Source: DASRBO01 sp035653595 (GTDB lineage Bacteria > Actinomycetota > Acidimicrobiia > Acidimicrobiales > JAJPHE01). From it: 43,252 bases of DNA. A program made the translations under genes and the position numbers. Below the pieces are notes generated by a model that was not told where the DNA came from, ran no database searches, and was given only the letters and a program-made list of their open reading frames with translations. How positions within the stretch are numbered: position 1 is the stretch's first letter; the number at the start of each line of letters is the position of its first letter. Location of the stretch: positions 1 to 43,252 of the forward strand of contig DASRBO010000039.1 in assembly GCA_035653595.1 (NCBI GenBank), written 5' to 3'. Of this stretch, positions 1-7,483 are shown one piece after another.

Positions 1-1697
1 CAGGTCATGAAGCCGAAGGTGGCCCCCAGGGAGAGGAGGTTGAGCACGACGGCCTTGAGGGAGAGGACCACCGAGCGGAAGGCGAAGGTCAGCAGCAGGA
101 ACGAGAGCAAAGCGATCACCGAGAACATCAGCGGGAAGCGCCCGTAGACGGCATGGCTGAAGTCCTGCAGGACGGCGCCCTGGCCGGTGAGGCCGACCAC
201 CCCGGGCACGCCGGCCACCGAGGACTTGGCCGCCTTGACCGGAGCCAGGCTGGTGTTGTTGAGGCTGGCCTCGTCCGGCACCGCCAGCACGTCGTTGGTG
301 CCGAGGCGGGTCCCGTCGGGGCCGGCGGCCACGGCCACCGTGTCGATCCCGGGTGCCGACCGGAGGTGGGCGACGGCTGCCGGGCTGTCGGGCTGCGCCA
401 CCAGCACCTGGATGGGAGTCAGGATCCCGTCGGGGATGCCGCCGGACTGGAGACGGGCCAGGGTGGCGTGGGCCTCGCCGGTCTGGGCCAGGGCGGAGAT
501 GCTGGTCTGTCCGACCCGGAGGGAGAACACCGGGGAGACCAGCACGATCAGGATGGCGGCGGCGACGGCGAAGCCTGCTGCCCGGTGGCGCACCATCGTC
601 CGGGCCCAGGCCGACCATGCCCGGCTGGCGTGCACCTCCCGCCGCACCCGGGGCCAGTCCATGCGCAGCCCGATCCCACCGAGCAGGGCCGGAAGCAGGG
701 TGAGCACCACCGCCACCGACACCAGTGGGATGAGCAGCCCGCCCAGACCGACGCTGCGCATGCCTGGCACGGGCAGGACCACCAGGGCCAGGAGGCCGAT
801 GGCCACCGTCACCCCGGACAGGGCGACGGTCCGGCCGGCGGTGGAGGCGGCGGCGACGATGGCGTCCTCGTTGCCCAGGCCGTGGGCCCGTTCCTCGCGC
901 CAGCGGGTCACGAAGAGCAGGGAGTAGTCGATGGCCACGCCCAGGCCGATCAGTGACACCAGGTACTGCACGATGAAGGAGACCTCGGTCAGATAGGTGA
1001 GGCCCATGATCACCAGCAGGGTGGTGAGGATGGACACCGCCGCGATGACCAGCGGCAGCACGGCCAGGAAGGAGGCGTAGACGAAGGCGAGGATGGCGAG
1101 CGCTCCGACGCCCCCGATGATCGTTTCGGCCAGGACGCCGGGCCCCTTGGCCTCGCCGCCGGAGGAGAGCAGGTCAAGCCCGGTGATGCCGACCTGGTAG
1201 CCGGGTAGCGAGGAGCGCAGGACCGAGCGGGCCCGCGCCGGGGTCTGCAGGTCGGCGAAGCCGTGGGCCGGCGGTCCGAAGATGAGGGCGAAGGTGCTCC
1301 GTCCGTCCCTGGTCACGAACCGGGTGTCGCCGGTGTTGGCCAGGTCGTAGAGGCGGGTGTCGGGCAGGCTGGCATCGAGGCGCTGGTAGGCGGCGCCGAT
1401 GGCGGCGGAGTCGTGCGCGACGGTGTGGCCCGCCGGCGCGGTGACGGTGGCGACGATCGGCGCCGACTGCCCGCCGCTGCCGTAGATGGCCACGATCTTG
1501 CGGGCTGTCTCGTAGCCGGGCTGGCCGGGGAGGGAGAAGTCAACGCTGAGCCGCTTGGTCAGCTGGCCGGCCGCTGCCCCGCCGGCGAGGAAGGCCACCA
1601 GCCAGGCGACCATGACCGCTCGGCGATGGCGGAGCACCGTGCGGGCGATACGGGCGAGCAACGTCCGCCCGCGGGGCTCGACTGGGGAGGTGGTCAA
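1..1697 (-). CDS. MMPL/RND-family membrane transporter, 3' end outside window
   Basis: About 565 codons are open from a TTG at 1697 to the window edge; an in-frame TGA lies just upstream. The predicted protein has one membrane segment near residues 27-44, then a large external domain (about 45-190), a group of membrane helices, a second external domain and the start of the last helices. The segment GLGVAIDYSLLFVTRWREE is the typical MMPL helix-4 motif with an Asp in a hydrophobic helix, which carries protons in the family. MMPL proteins export lipids, glycolipids or drugs across the plasma membrane; the substrate cannot be told. Family members are usually 700-750 residues, so roughly the last quarter is missing. 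The TTG start gives a plausible basic N terminus (MTTSPVEPRGRTLLAR); an ATG at 1613 would remove part of the first helix. Confidence 0.88.
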   Translation of the reverse strand, partial: MTTSPVEPRGRTLLARIARTVLRHRRAVMVAWLVAFLAGGAAAGQLTKRLSVDFSLPGQPGYETARKIVAIYGSGGQSAPIVATVTAPAGHTVAHDSAAIGAAYQRLDASLPDTRLYDLANTGDTRFVTRDGRSTFALIFGPPAHGFADLQTPARARSVLRSSLPGYQVGITGLDLLSSGGEAKGPGVLAETIIGGVGALAILAFVYASFLAVLPLVIAAVSILTTLLVIMGLTYLTEVSFIVQYLVSLIGLGVAIDYSLLFVTRWREERAHGLGNEDAIVAAASTAGRTVALSGVTVAIGLLALVVLPVPGMRSVGLGGLLIPLVSVAVVLTLLPALLGGIGLRMDWPRVRREVHASRAWSAWARTMVRHRAAGFAVAAAILIVLVSPVFSLRVGQTSISALAQTGEAHATLARLQSGGIPDGILTPIQVLVAQPDSPAAVAHLRSAPGIDTVAVAAGPDGTRLGTNDVLAVPDEASLNNTSLAPVKAAKSSVAGVPGVVGLTGQGAVLQDFSHAVYGRFPLMFSVIALLSFLLLTFAFRSVVLSLKAVVLNLLSLGATFGFMT

Positions 1698-2397
1698 CTT
1701 CGCCTCGCTCAGGAATCAGGAAAGCCCGACACGTTACTCCTGGTCGCTGGGGTGCTCCTGCCGCCGCCGGGCCGGCGACTCGTGTCTCAGTCGGGCAGTT
1801 TGGCCCACAGGAGAATGCGCTTGAAGGCGTAGAAATAGGGTCGCCGGTCGCCGAGCCGCTCCACCAGCCGCCGGGTGTAGCGCTTGACGAACTCGTCGTA
1901 GGTGTCCCCGGCCAGGCGGGACCTGAAGCGGGTGAGGGAGGTTCCTGACACCCAGGTGACGACGTCCGCCGCCGATTCGAGCACGTGTCCGTAGACCTGC
2001 AGGCGCACGTGCTGGTCGGCGAAGCCGATGGCGTGGAGCGCCTCGGCGTACTGCTCCGGACGCAGGACGCTGCTCACCGGATCGGGGGGGACCGCTGCCC
2101 CCAGGGCCGACAGGAACGGTTCTTCGTGGGCCAGCTCGGCCGAGGTGGTGTGGGACGGGTGGTCCACGTTGGCGGGTACCTGGACGGCCAACTGTCCACC
2201 GGCCTTGAGCGCCGTCGCCCATTGGGCCAGGACGGCGGCGTGGTCACCCCCGACCCAGTGCAGGGCGGCGTTGGAGAACACCAGGTCGTAGCGGCCGGCG
2301 TCCTCCGGCTCGGTGCCGAAGCGGCTGATGTCGGCGGTGCGGAAGCCGAGGCCCCCCCCGGCGTGTCCGCCGGCCTGCTCCAGCATGGCGGGGGAGT

Positions 2398-2447
2398 TGT
2401 CCTGACCGATGGTCTGGGACAGTGTCCTGACCGATGGTCTGGGACAG
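2398..2447. repeat. perfect 25-bp direct tandem duplication
   Basis: Two identical 25-bp units, 2398-2422 and 2423-2447, lie back to back (each begins TGTCCTGACC and ends CTGGGACAG). As 25 is not a multiple of 3, the extra unit shifts the reading frame of the methyltransferase just after its SAM-binding motif I. Confidence 0.97.
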
Positions 2448-2646
2448 GCCCATCCGCCGGTGGAGCTCGGCGGTCAGCTCGCCGGTGCCGCACCCCAGGT
2501 CGGCGCCGGTCCCTCCGGCCACCGGCCGGCACAGGCCCAGCAGGTCGAAGAACGGCTGGGCCCGCTGAGCGGCGAAGCGTTGGTAGGTGTTCGGGTCCCA
2601 GCCGTCTGTCCGGGCGGTGCCCCGCCCGGGCGGTTCCCCGGTGGCC

Positions 2647-2736
2647 ACGCCTCCGGTCGCCGCTCCTCTGGTCGCGGCTCCTCTGGTCGCCCCTTCTCCG
2701 GTTGCCACCTCTTCGAGCGCAGCGTCTCTGGTTGTC
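2647..2736. repeat. degenerate 15-bp tandem repeats, six units
   Basis: Six 15-bp units (starts 2647, 2662, 2677, 2692, 2707, 2722) follow the pattern CTCCTCTGGTCGC with drift. The units at 2662 and 2677 differ at only one position. On the minus strand they encode repeating pentapeptides (ATRGA, ATRGA, ATGGV, ATGEP) at the N terminus of the Tam-like protein, before the catalytic domain. Confidence 0.8.
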
Positions 2737-2738
2737 AC

Positions 2739-2757
2739 ACTTGTATGGTACTTGTAT
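2739..2757 (-). promoter_or_regulatory. candidate leaderless promoter with duplicated ATACAAGT
   Basis: Directly before the GTG at 2738 the minus strand reads ATACAAGT-ACC-ATACAAGT. This contains TACCAT, a TANNNT-type -10 box, six bases before the start codon, and no Shine-Dalgarno sequence. That layout fits a leaderless transcript, which is common in actinobacteria. The two ATACAAGT copies, 11 bp apart, could also be a regulator site. No good -35 box is visible. Confidence 0.4.
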
Positions 2758-2814
2758 TGCTACACCCGATCCAGTCGGGCGCCGGGCGAGGCAACGGGGC
2801 CTGCACGGCCTGGG

Positions 2815-3213
2815 TCAGGGGCAGGTGGGCGGCGACCAGGATCGCAGCGGGCTGTCCGGCGGCGACCAGTCGGGAGGTCTTCCTTTGTGGTTGGAGAACT
2901 CGACCGCCCATTGCCACCAGCTGCGGTCGGGGGCGTGGGTCCAGCGCAGCAGCACGCCCACCTCGCCGCCGGCCAGAAGGACCGGCAGGCCAAGGTGGCT
3001 CTCGTCCGGCCACACCTCGCCGCGGGTTATCCCGTCGCCGGTCAGCTGCAGCAGGGTCATCGGCGAGTACTCCCCCTGGCGCTCGGCGTCGCCGCTGGCG
3101 ACCAGCCGGTCGCCAGCCCGCACCTCGACCTGCATGTGGCGGGGGGCGGCGTGCACGAGAACGGTGCTGAGGTCACCGGCGGTGAGGGCAAGGGTGAACT
3201 CGAGGCCGTTCAT
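2815..3213 (-). CDS. conserved-looking small protein of unknown function
   Basis: I do not recognise a named domain. From the ATG at 3213 the protein has 132 residues and starts MNGLEFTLALTAGDLSTVLVH. Alternating hydrophobic residues and blocks such as RHMQVEVRAGDRLVASGD and EVGVLLRWTHAPDRSWWQWAVEF suggest an all-beta fold with a Trp-rich final strand. There is no signal peptide, membrane segment or Cys cluster. The frame is also open to a GTG at 3258 (MPVNWTWSIRSGDGG), and neither start has a clear ribosome site. It lies downstream of the F420-type oxidoreductase on the same strand and may be co-transcribed with it. Codon use and the protein-like pattern support coding. Confidence 0.65.
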   Translation of the reverse strand: MNGLEFTLALTAGDLSTVLVHAAPRHMQVEVRAGDRLVASGDAERQGEYSPMTLLQLTGDGITRGEVWPDESHLGLPVLLAGGEVGVLLRWTHAPDRSWWQWAVEFSNHKGRPPDWSPPDSPLRSWSPPTCP

Positions 3214-3303
3214 GCCCCCGTCGCCGCTGCGAATGGACCACGTCCAGTTCACCGGCACCCGCCCATGGCACCGGCCAGTCGGGTCCCTCTCACGCCCGTC
3301 ACC

Positions 3304-4287
3304 TCAGCGCAGCTTGGGCAGGACTTCGGACTCGTAGAACCGGAAGAAGCCCTCCTGGTCCGGACCCACCTGGTGCACGAAGACGTGGTCGAATCCGGCG
3401 TCGACGTACTGGCGGATGGCCTCGACATGGCGCTCGGGGTCGGGCCCGCACACCACCGCCTTGGCCACGTCCTCGGGGCCCACGGTGGTGGCCGCCTGCT
3501 CGAAGTGCGTGGGTGTGGGCAGCTCCTGGCCCAGCTCGCCGGGGATGGCGGCGTTAGGCCATTGGCGGTGCGCCAGCGCTCGGGCCTCCGACTCATCGGG
3601 CGCCCAGCAGACGTGCACCTGCCCGTAGGTCGGCCTGTCGCCGCCACCGCCGTTGGCGCGGAACTGCTCGACGGTCTCCGACTTGGGGGCGGTGCTGATG
3701 AGGCCGTCGCCGATGCGACCGGCGAGCTCGGCCGCCTTGGGTCCCGACGCCGCCACCATGATCGGCGGAGGGCGCTCGGGCAGGGTGTAGATGCGGGCCG
3801 TGTGGGCCCGGTAGTAGCGGCCCTCGTGGGTGACCACCTCGCCCTCCCATAGCCGGCGTATGAGACCGACGGCCTCCTCCAGCATCTCCAGCCGTATACC
3901 TGTCGGCGGCCAGTACTCGCCGACCACGTGCTCGTTGAGGTTCTCACCGCTGCCCACCCCCAGGAAGAAGCGGCCGGGCATCATCGCCTCCACGGTGGCC
4001 GCCGCCTGGGCGATGACGGTCGGATGGATCCGGCGCGAAGGGCAGGTGACGGCGGTGCCCAGCTTCAACTCCGAGGTCGCCTGGGCCACCGCTCCGATGA
4101 CCGACCACACGAAGGGGCTCTGGCCCTGAGAGTCGGTCCAGGGATGGAAGTGGTCGGAGATGGTGGCGAAGTCGAAGCCCGCCTCCTCGGCCCGCACAGC
4201 GAAGCGGACCAGGTCGTTGGGGCGATGCTCCTCGCATGACAAGGTGTACCCGATAGCCGGCATCTGGATCTCCTCGCTGCTGCTCAC
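3304..4287 (-). CDS. LLM-class F420-dependent oxidoreductase (glucose-6-phosphate dehydrogenase-like)
   Basis: The 327-residue TIM-barrel protein matches the luciferase-like flavin/F420 family close to F420-dependent glucose-6-phosphate dehydrogenase. Visible marks are the N-terminal strand IGYTLSCEEH, the segment FDFATISDHFHPW (family SDHF/H motif contacting F420), LGTAVTCPSRRIHP, the nucleotide-side segment GRFFLGVGSGENLNEHVVG and the C-terminal FDHVFVHQVGPDQEGF. The likely reaction is hydride transfer to or from F420; the substrate is unknown. The start is GTG 4287 because GGGAGGAG lies 6 nt upstream; frame further upstream is open but lacks such a site. Transcription is divergent from ChaB, with 190 nt between the genes for both promoters. 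Confidence 0.88.
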   Translation of the reverse strand: MSSSEEIQMPAIGYTLSCEEHRPNDLVRFAVRAEEAGFDFATISDHFHPWTDSQGQSPFVWSVIGAVAQATSELKLGTAVTCPSRRIHPTVIAQAAATVEAMMPGRFFLGVGSGENLNEHVVGEYWPPTGIRLEMLEEAVGLIRRLWEGEVVTHEGRYYRAHTARIYTLPERPPPIMVAASGPKAAELAGRIGDGLISTAPKSETVEQFRANGGGGDRPTYGQVHVCWAPDESEARALAHRQWPNAAIPGELGQELPTPTHFEQAATTVGPEDVAKAVVCGPDPERHVEAIRQYVDAGFDHVFVHQVGPDQEGFFRFYESEVLPKLR

Positions 4288-4478
4288 GCTGGCTCCTCCC
4301 TCTGCGGTGGCGTTACCCGTCGTCTCCGCCGGCCTACCCAACCGCACCGGTGGGGACTCGGTGACTCGCGAGCCATGGGAGTGAGCGGCGGGCCGGTCGG
4401 GTAGCGCGAATGCCGGACGCGCTGCGAGGGCCCGGAAGTCAGCGGGGCAGCACCGAAACGACCGAGGAGGAGGCAGCG

Positions 4479-4859
4479 ATGCCCAAGGACAGGAAGGAAG
4501 ACCTGCCCGGCACCATCCAGCGCTCGCCGGCGAAGGCGCAACGGACCTACGCCGAGGTGCTGGAGAACGCCCACGAGGAGTACGACAGCGAGGAGATCGC
4601 CCACCGCACCGCCTTCGCGGCGTTGAAGCACAGCTTCGAGAAGGTGGGCGACCACTGGGAGCCCAAGGATCACAAGGGACCGTCCGACGAACGGAGCAAG
4701 TGGCCCCACGGCAGCAGGGGCGAGACGGCCGGCGGAGTCGACGTCGAGGGCCACACCAAGCACGAGCTGTACCAACGTGCGCAGCGCCTCGGCGTCAGCG
4801 GCCGTTCGAAGATGAACAAGATGGAGCTGGCCCAGGCCATAGCCCGCCGCCAGGACTGA
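4479..4859 (+). CDS. ChaB family protein
   Basis: The 126-residue protein has the ChaB core near the N terminus: KDLPGTIQRSPAKAQRTYAEVLENAHEEYD followed by HRTAFAALKHSFEKVGDHWEPKD, where conserved basic and aromatic residues form the small helical domain. The C-terminal region (about 85-126: HTKHELYQRAQRLGVSGRSKMNKMELAQAI) looks like a Rho-N/SAP-type nucleic-acid-binding helix pair, as is frequent in actinobacterial ChaB proteins. The start ATG at 4479 has GAGGAGGAGG just upstream; the open frame before it is not needed. ChaB was first named beside a cation antiporter, but its biochemical role is unclear. It stands as a single gene. Confidence 0.85.
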   Translation: MPKDRKEDLPGTIQRSPAKAQRTYAEVLENAHEEYDSEEIAHRTAFAALKHSFEKVGDHWEPKDHKGPSDERSKWPHGSRGETAGGVDVEGHTKHELYQRAQRLGVSGRSKMNKMELAQAIARRQD

Positions 4860-4902
4860 GCCGCCGAACGGCGTCCTCCCCGCTCGGCCATGATGGCCGG
4901 TC

Positions 4903-5703
4903 GTGGAGGAGGAACTGCACCTGCTGGCCGACGATCGTCGGGCCCGCTTCGACGCCGTGGCGGTGGCCTACGACCGCCATCGCCCCCGCTATCCAGAGGC
5001 GATGTTCGACATGCTGGCCGAAAGGGCCGGCCTGGGCCCGGGCAGTCGGGTGGTGGAGGTCGGGTCGGGTCCTGGGATCGCCACCGAGGGGCTGGTACGA
5101 CGGGGCGCCTCGGTGGTCTGCATCGAGCCCGGAGCGAGCCTGGCCGCCCTGGCGGCGGCCAAGTTCGCCGACCATCCGCGGGTCGAGGTGGTGGTGTCGC
5201 GCTTCGAGGACTGGGATGGCCCGGCGGCCTCCGCCGATCTGGTCCTGGCGGCGACGTCCTGGCACTGGGTCGAGCCCACCGCCGGCTGGGCCAAGGCGGC
5301 CGAGGTCCTGGCCCCCGGGGGCTCGCTCGCCCTGGTGTGGACGGTGCTGGTCGGCTACGACCCGCCCTGGCTGGGCCGCCGCCTGGCCCAGCTGGCCGCC
5401 GGCATCCATCCATCCGCCCTGGGCTCGGCGGAGATCGACTTCGGCCAGTGGGGAGCCCGCATGGAGGACAGCGGTCTGTTCGGGCCGGTGGCCACCTGGC
5501 GCATCCCCTTCGAGCGCACCCTCGACGCCGAGTCCTTCGCCGCCACCCAGTCCACCTACGGATCGGTGTTGGCCCTGGCCCCCGAGGAGCGCGACGCCCT
5601 GACCGAGGCCACCCGGGCGCTGGTCGAGGACGAGTGCGGCGGCCGGGCCTGCAAGCGGGAGGAGGCTCTTGTCTTCCTCGCCCCTCGGCGGCCGGGGCGC
5701 TGA
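4903..5703 (+). CDS. class I SAM-dependent methyltransferase
   Basis: The 266-residue protein has RFDAVAVAYDRHRPRYPEAMFD near the N terminus and motif I VVEVGSGPGIATEGL (about 46-60), which binds SAM. Motif II VVCIEPGASLA follows, then the post-II segment ADLVLAATSWHWVEP and the APGGSLALVW strand. The NTN..HWV pattern resembles UbiE/Tam-like methyltransferases of small molecules; the acceptor is unknown. The start is a GTG; a GTCGTGGAGGAGG stretch overlaps it, so there is no clean ribosome site and translation may be leaderless or begin slightly elsewhere. It converges on the pentapeptide-repeat gene with 6 nt between stops. Confidence 0.82.
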   Translation: MEEELHLLADDRRARFDAVAVAYDRHRPRYPEAMFDMLAERAGLGPGSRVVEVGSGPGIATEGLVRRGASVVCIEPGASLAALAAAKFADHPRVEVVVSRFEDWDGPAASADLVLAATSWHWVEPTAGWAKAAEVLAPGGSLALVWTVLVGYDPPWLGRRLAQLAAGIHPSALGSAEIDFGQWGARMEDSGLFGPVATWRIPFERTLDAESFAATQSTYGSVLALAPEERDALTEATRALVEDECGGRACKREEALVFLAPRRPGR

Positions 5704-5709
5704 CCCTCC

Positions 5710-6372
5710 TCAGCGCTCGCCCAGGTCCTCCACCACGATTCCCAGCTCGGCGAACAGCCCCAGGGCGAGGGGCATGATCTGGTCGATCTCGATGCGCACC
5801 CCCCGCAGGCTGGCCGCCCCCTTGACCCCCTCGAGCTGCGTGCCCCCCAGGTCGGCCCCGCTGAAGTCGGCCTTGGACAGCTGAGCCGAGCGCAGGTCGC
5901 AGCGACGGAGGCTGGCCTCGACCAGCCTGGCCCCGGTGAAATCGGCGTCGTTGAGGACGCACTCGGAGAAGGCGATGCGCTCGGCCACGGAGAAGCGAAA
6001 GCTGGCCTCGTCGAGGCGGCAGTCGGTCACAGAGACGTCCTCGAGGCGGGCGTCGGAGATGGTGAGCCCGCTCATCCGGCAGTTGACCAGCTCCACCCGC
6101 TTCCAGCGGGAGTGGGACAGATCGGCCCCCGACAGCTCGCAGCCGGTGGCCCGCACGTCCCTCCAGGTGGAGCCCTCGAGGTGGGCGGCGGTCAGCCTGA
6201 CGTCACTCAGGCAGCAGCCGGACAAATCGAGGGGCGCGAGCGAGGCGAGGGAGAGGTCCTCCCCGACCAGCTCGGCCTGCTCCAGCTCCTCGCCGGCCTC
6301 GAGGTCGGATGCCTCCACCCGCTCGGGCCGGGCCGGCAGGCGGGGCGCCTCGGGGCCCGCCCTGGCGTTCAA
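5710..6372 (-). CDS. pentapeptide-repeat protein
   Basis: The 220-residue protein is built from A(D/N)LXX-like five-residue steps over about residues 30-190, such as LDLSGCCLSDVRLTAAHLEGS, GCELSGADLSHSRW, DADFTGARLVEASLRRCDLR and KADFSGADLGGTQLEG. Such repeats fold into a right-handed square beta-helix; some members mimic DNA and protect gyrase, while most have no known function. The tail IEIDQIMPLALGLFAELGIVVED is the usual helical cap. The start is a TTG whose first bases overlap the TGA of the SGNH gene (TTGA), so translation is probably coupled to it. Four or more Cys residues sit within repeats, as in many soluble actinobacterial members. Confidence 0.85.
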   Translation of the reverse strand: MNARAGPEAPRLPARPERVEASDLEAGEELEQAELVGEDLSLASLAPLDLSGCCLSDVRLTAAHLEGSTWRDVRATGCELSGADLSHSRWKRVELVNCRMSGLTISDARLEDVSVTDCRLDEASFRFSVAERIAFSECVLNDADFTGARLVEASLRRCDLRSAQLSKADFSGADLGGTQLEGVKGAASLRGVRIEIDQIMPLALGLFAELGIVVEDLGER

Positions 6373-7391
6373 GCCTTGGCGCCCAGGGCGACCAGCTGGG
6401 GCATGAGCCAGGGCGCCAGCCAGGGGCCGGTCTGGGGCGTCATGTGCACCCCGTCGCTGCGCACCTGCACCCCGTCGATCGCCATGGCGAACTTGCCGCC
6501 GGGCGAGAGGTGGGCGCCGAAGTCGATGACCGACACCAGCCCCGGATGGCTGGCCGCCACCTGGCGGATGAGGCCGTTGACCAGGTCCACCCGGGCGGGC
6601 TGGTCCTCCGGGAAGAGCCCTCCGGTCGGGGTGAGTCCCCGCAGGTAGTAGGGGGTGGTGAGCAGGGCGACCTTGGCCCGCTGGGCGCTGGCGATGGCCA
6701 CCGCCTGCTGGAGCTGGGCGACGATGTAGGCGTCGTAGGCGGGGTCGCCCACATGGGTCCAGCGCCCGTCGTAGAAGCGCTCCATCAGCTCCCAGCGGCC
6801 GACCATGATGACGGCCAGGTCGGGGTTGTCATGGGCCACCGCCGCCCGCCAGGTGGCCTGCCAGGACTCACACTGGGGCAGCAGGTTCTGCTGCTGGCCG
6901 AAGTAGCGGTAGGGGGAGGCGGTCACCACCCCGCAGCCCATGATCCCCTCGTTGGCGATGGCCCCGCCGTACTGGCTGGCCAGGGGGCCGAGACCGGCGG
7001 CGGTGGTCTGGGCCACCGAGTCCCCGATGAACATGATCGTGACCGGCTGGCCGGCCCGGTGGTGGGGAGGAGGTGGGGGAGGAGGCGGGGGCGCCGGGCG
7101 CAGGACGGTGGTGATCAGGGCCGACAGGGCCCCGGCGGGCAGGTGGGCGAGGGGGGAGGCCGCTACAGGGGCGGGCCGGGGGTGCCGATAGGCCACCGGG
7201 TCCACCGTGGCCCGGCTGGTGCCGGCCGCCGCCACCACCCCGCAGCTGGCCACCGCCACCGAGGCGACCGCCAGCAGCCGGGCCAGGTGCACGGTCCGCT
7301 CCCGCGAACGTCTGCGGGCCAATCCTCGTTGGAGGCGCACGCGTAGCGAGGATACGAGCCGTCCAGGTCGAATCGGTGTATCTGCGCCCAT
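6369..7391 (-). CDS. membrane-anchored free-standing SGNH/GDSL hydrolase
   Basis: The protein has about 340 residues. A hydrophobic segment near residues 39-58 (LARLLAVASVAVASCGVVAAAG) would export or anchor it, followed by a Pro/Ala-rich linker with ten consecutive prolines. The catalytic domain starts with IMFIGDSVAQTTAAGLG (block I GDS, nucleophile Ser) and ends with RSDGVHMTPQTGPWLAPW, which holds the Asp-x-x-His pair. The whole domain closely parallels the C-terminal SGNH domain of the divergent acyltransferase next door (shared GCGVV, PYRYFG, LPQCESW, GRWE, TTPYYLRG-like blocks), so the two are paralogues. The expected role is O-acetyl transfer or esterase action on cell-surface glycans. 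Starts ATG 7391 or GTG 7394 have GAGAGGG upstream. Confidence 0.85.
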   Translation of the reverse strand: MGADTPIRPGRLVSSLRVRLQRGLARRRSRERTVHLARLLAVASVAVASCGVVAAAGTSRATVDPVAYRHPRPAPVAASPLAHLPAGALSALITTVLRPAPPPPPPPPPHHRAGQPVTIMFIGDSVAQTTAAGLGPLASQYGGAIANEGIMGCGVVTASPYRYFGQQQNLLPQCESWQATWRAAVAHDNPDLAVIMVGRWELMERFYDGRWTHVGDPAYDAYIVAQLQQAVAIASAQRAKVALLTTPYYLRGLTPTGGLFPEDQPARVDLVNGLIRQVAASHPGLVSVIDFGAHLSPGGKFAMAIDGVQVRSDGVHMTPQTGPWLAPWLMPQLVALGAKA

Positions 7392-7404
7392 CACGCCCTC
7401 TCGG

Positions 7405-7418
7405 TACCGGCACCGGTA
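7405..7418. promoter_or_regulatory. short palindrome between divergent SGNH and acyltransferase genes
   Basis: TACCGG-CA-CCGGTA is a perfect 6-bp inverted repeat. It lies in the 92-nt divergent space, 14 nt before the SGNH start and 66 nt before the acyltransferase start. It could be an operator that serves both genes; this is inference from position. Confidence 0.3.
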
Positions 7419-7483
7419 TCGTCAGGACGGGCGGGGCCTTGAGTGGGACGGATTTGGGCCATGCCTCGGAGGACCGGAACCTG

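Larger units (their letters stand above)
1787..2738 (-). pseudogene. Tam-like SAM methyltransferase broken by a 25-bp tandem duplication
   Basis: Two overlapping frames encode the halves of one class I methyltransferase. The first frame (from GTG 2738) carries DGWDPNTYQRFAAQRAQPF and motif I DLGCGTGELTAEL; the second (to the stop at 1787) carries SPAMLEQAGG, YDLVFSNAALHWVGGD and the helical C-terminal half. The order matches trans-aconitate 2-methyltransferase (Tam). The halves are separated only by a perfect 25-bp tandem duplication at 2398-2447. Removing one copy leaves 927 nt, exactly 309 codons, and restores the family-typical junction GQDNSPAMLEQAG after motif I. As it stands, the first frame runs on as TVPDHRSGQ into unrelated sequence. 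The N terminus is unusually long and made of degenerate pentapeptides (ATRGA, ATGGV, ATGEP). The gene lies 89 nt upstream of the MMPL gene on the same strand. Confidence 0.85.

Noticed and set aside
2587..3852. A 421-codon plus-strand frame
   Set aside because: Runs antisense to the methyltransferase, unknown protein and LLM gene; low-complexity translation.
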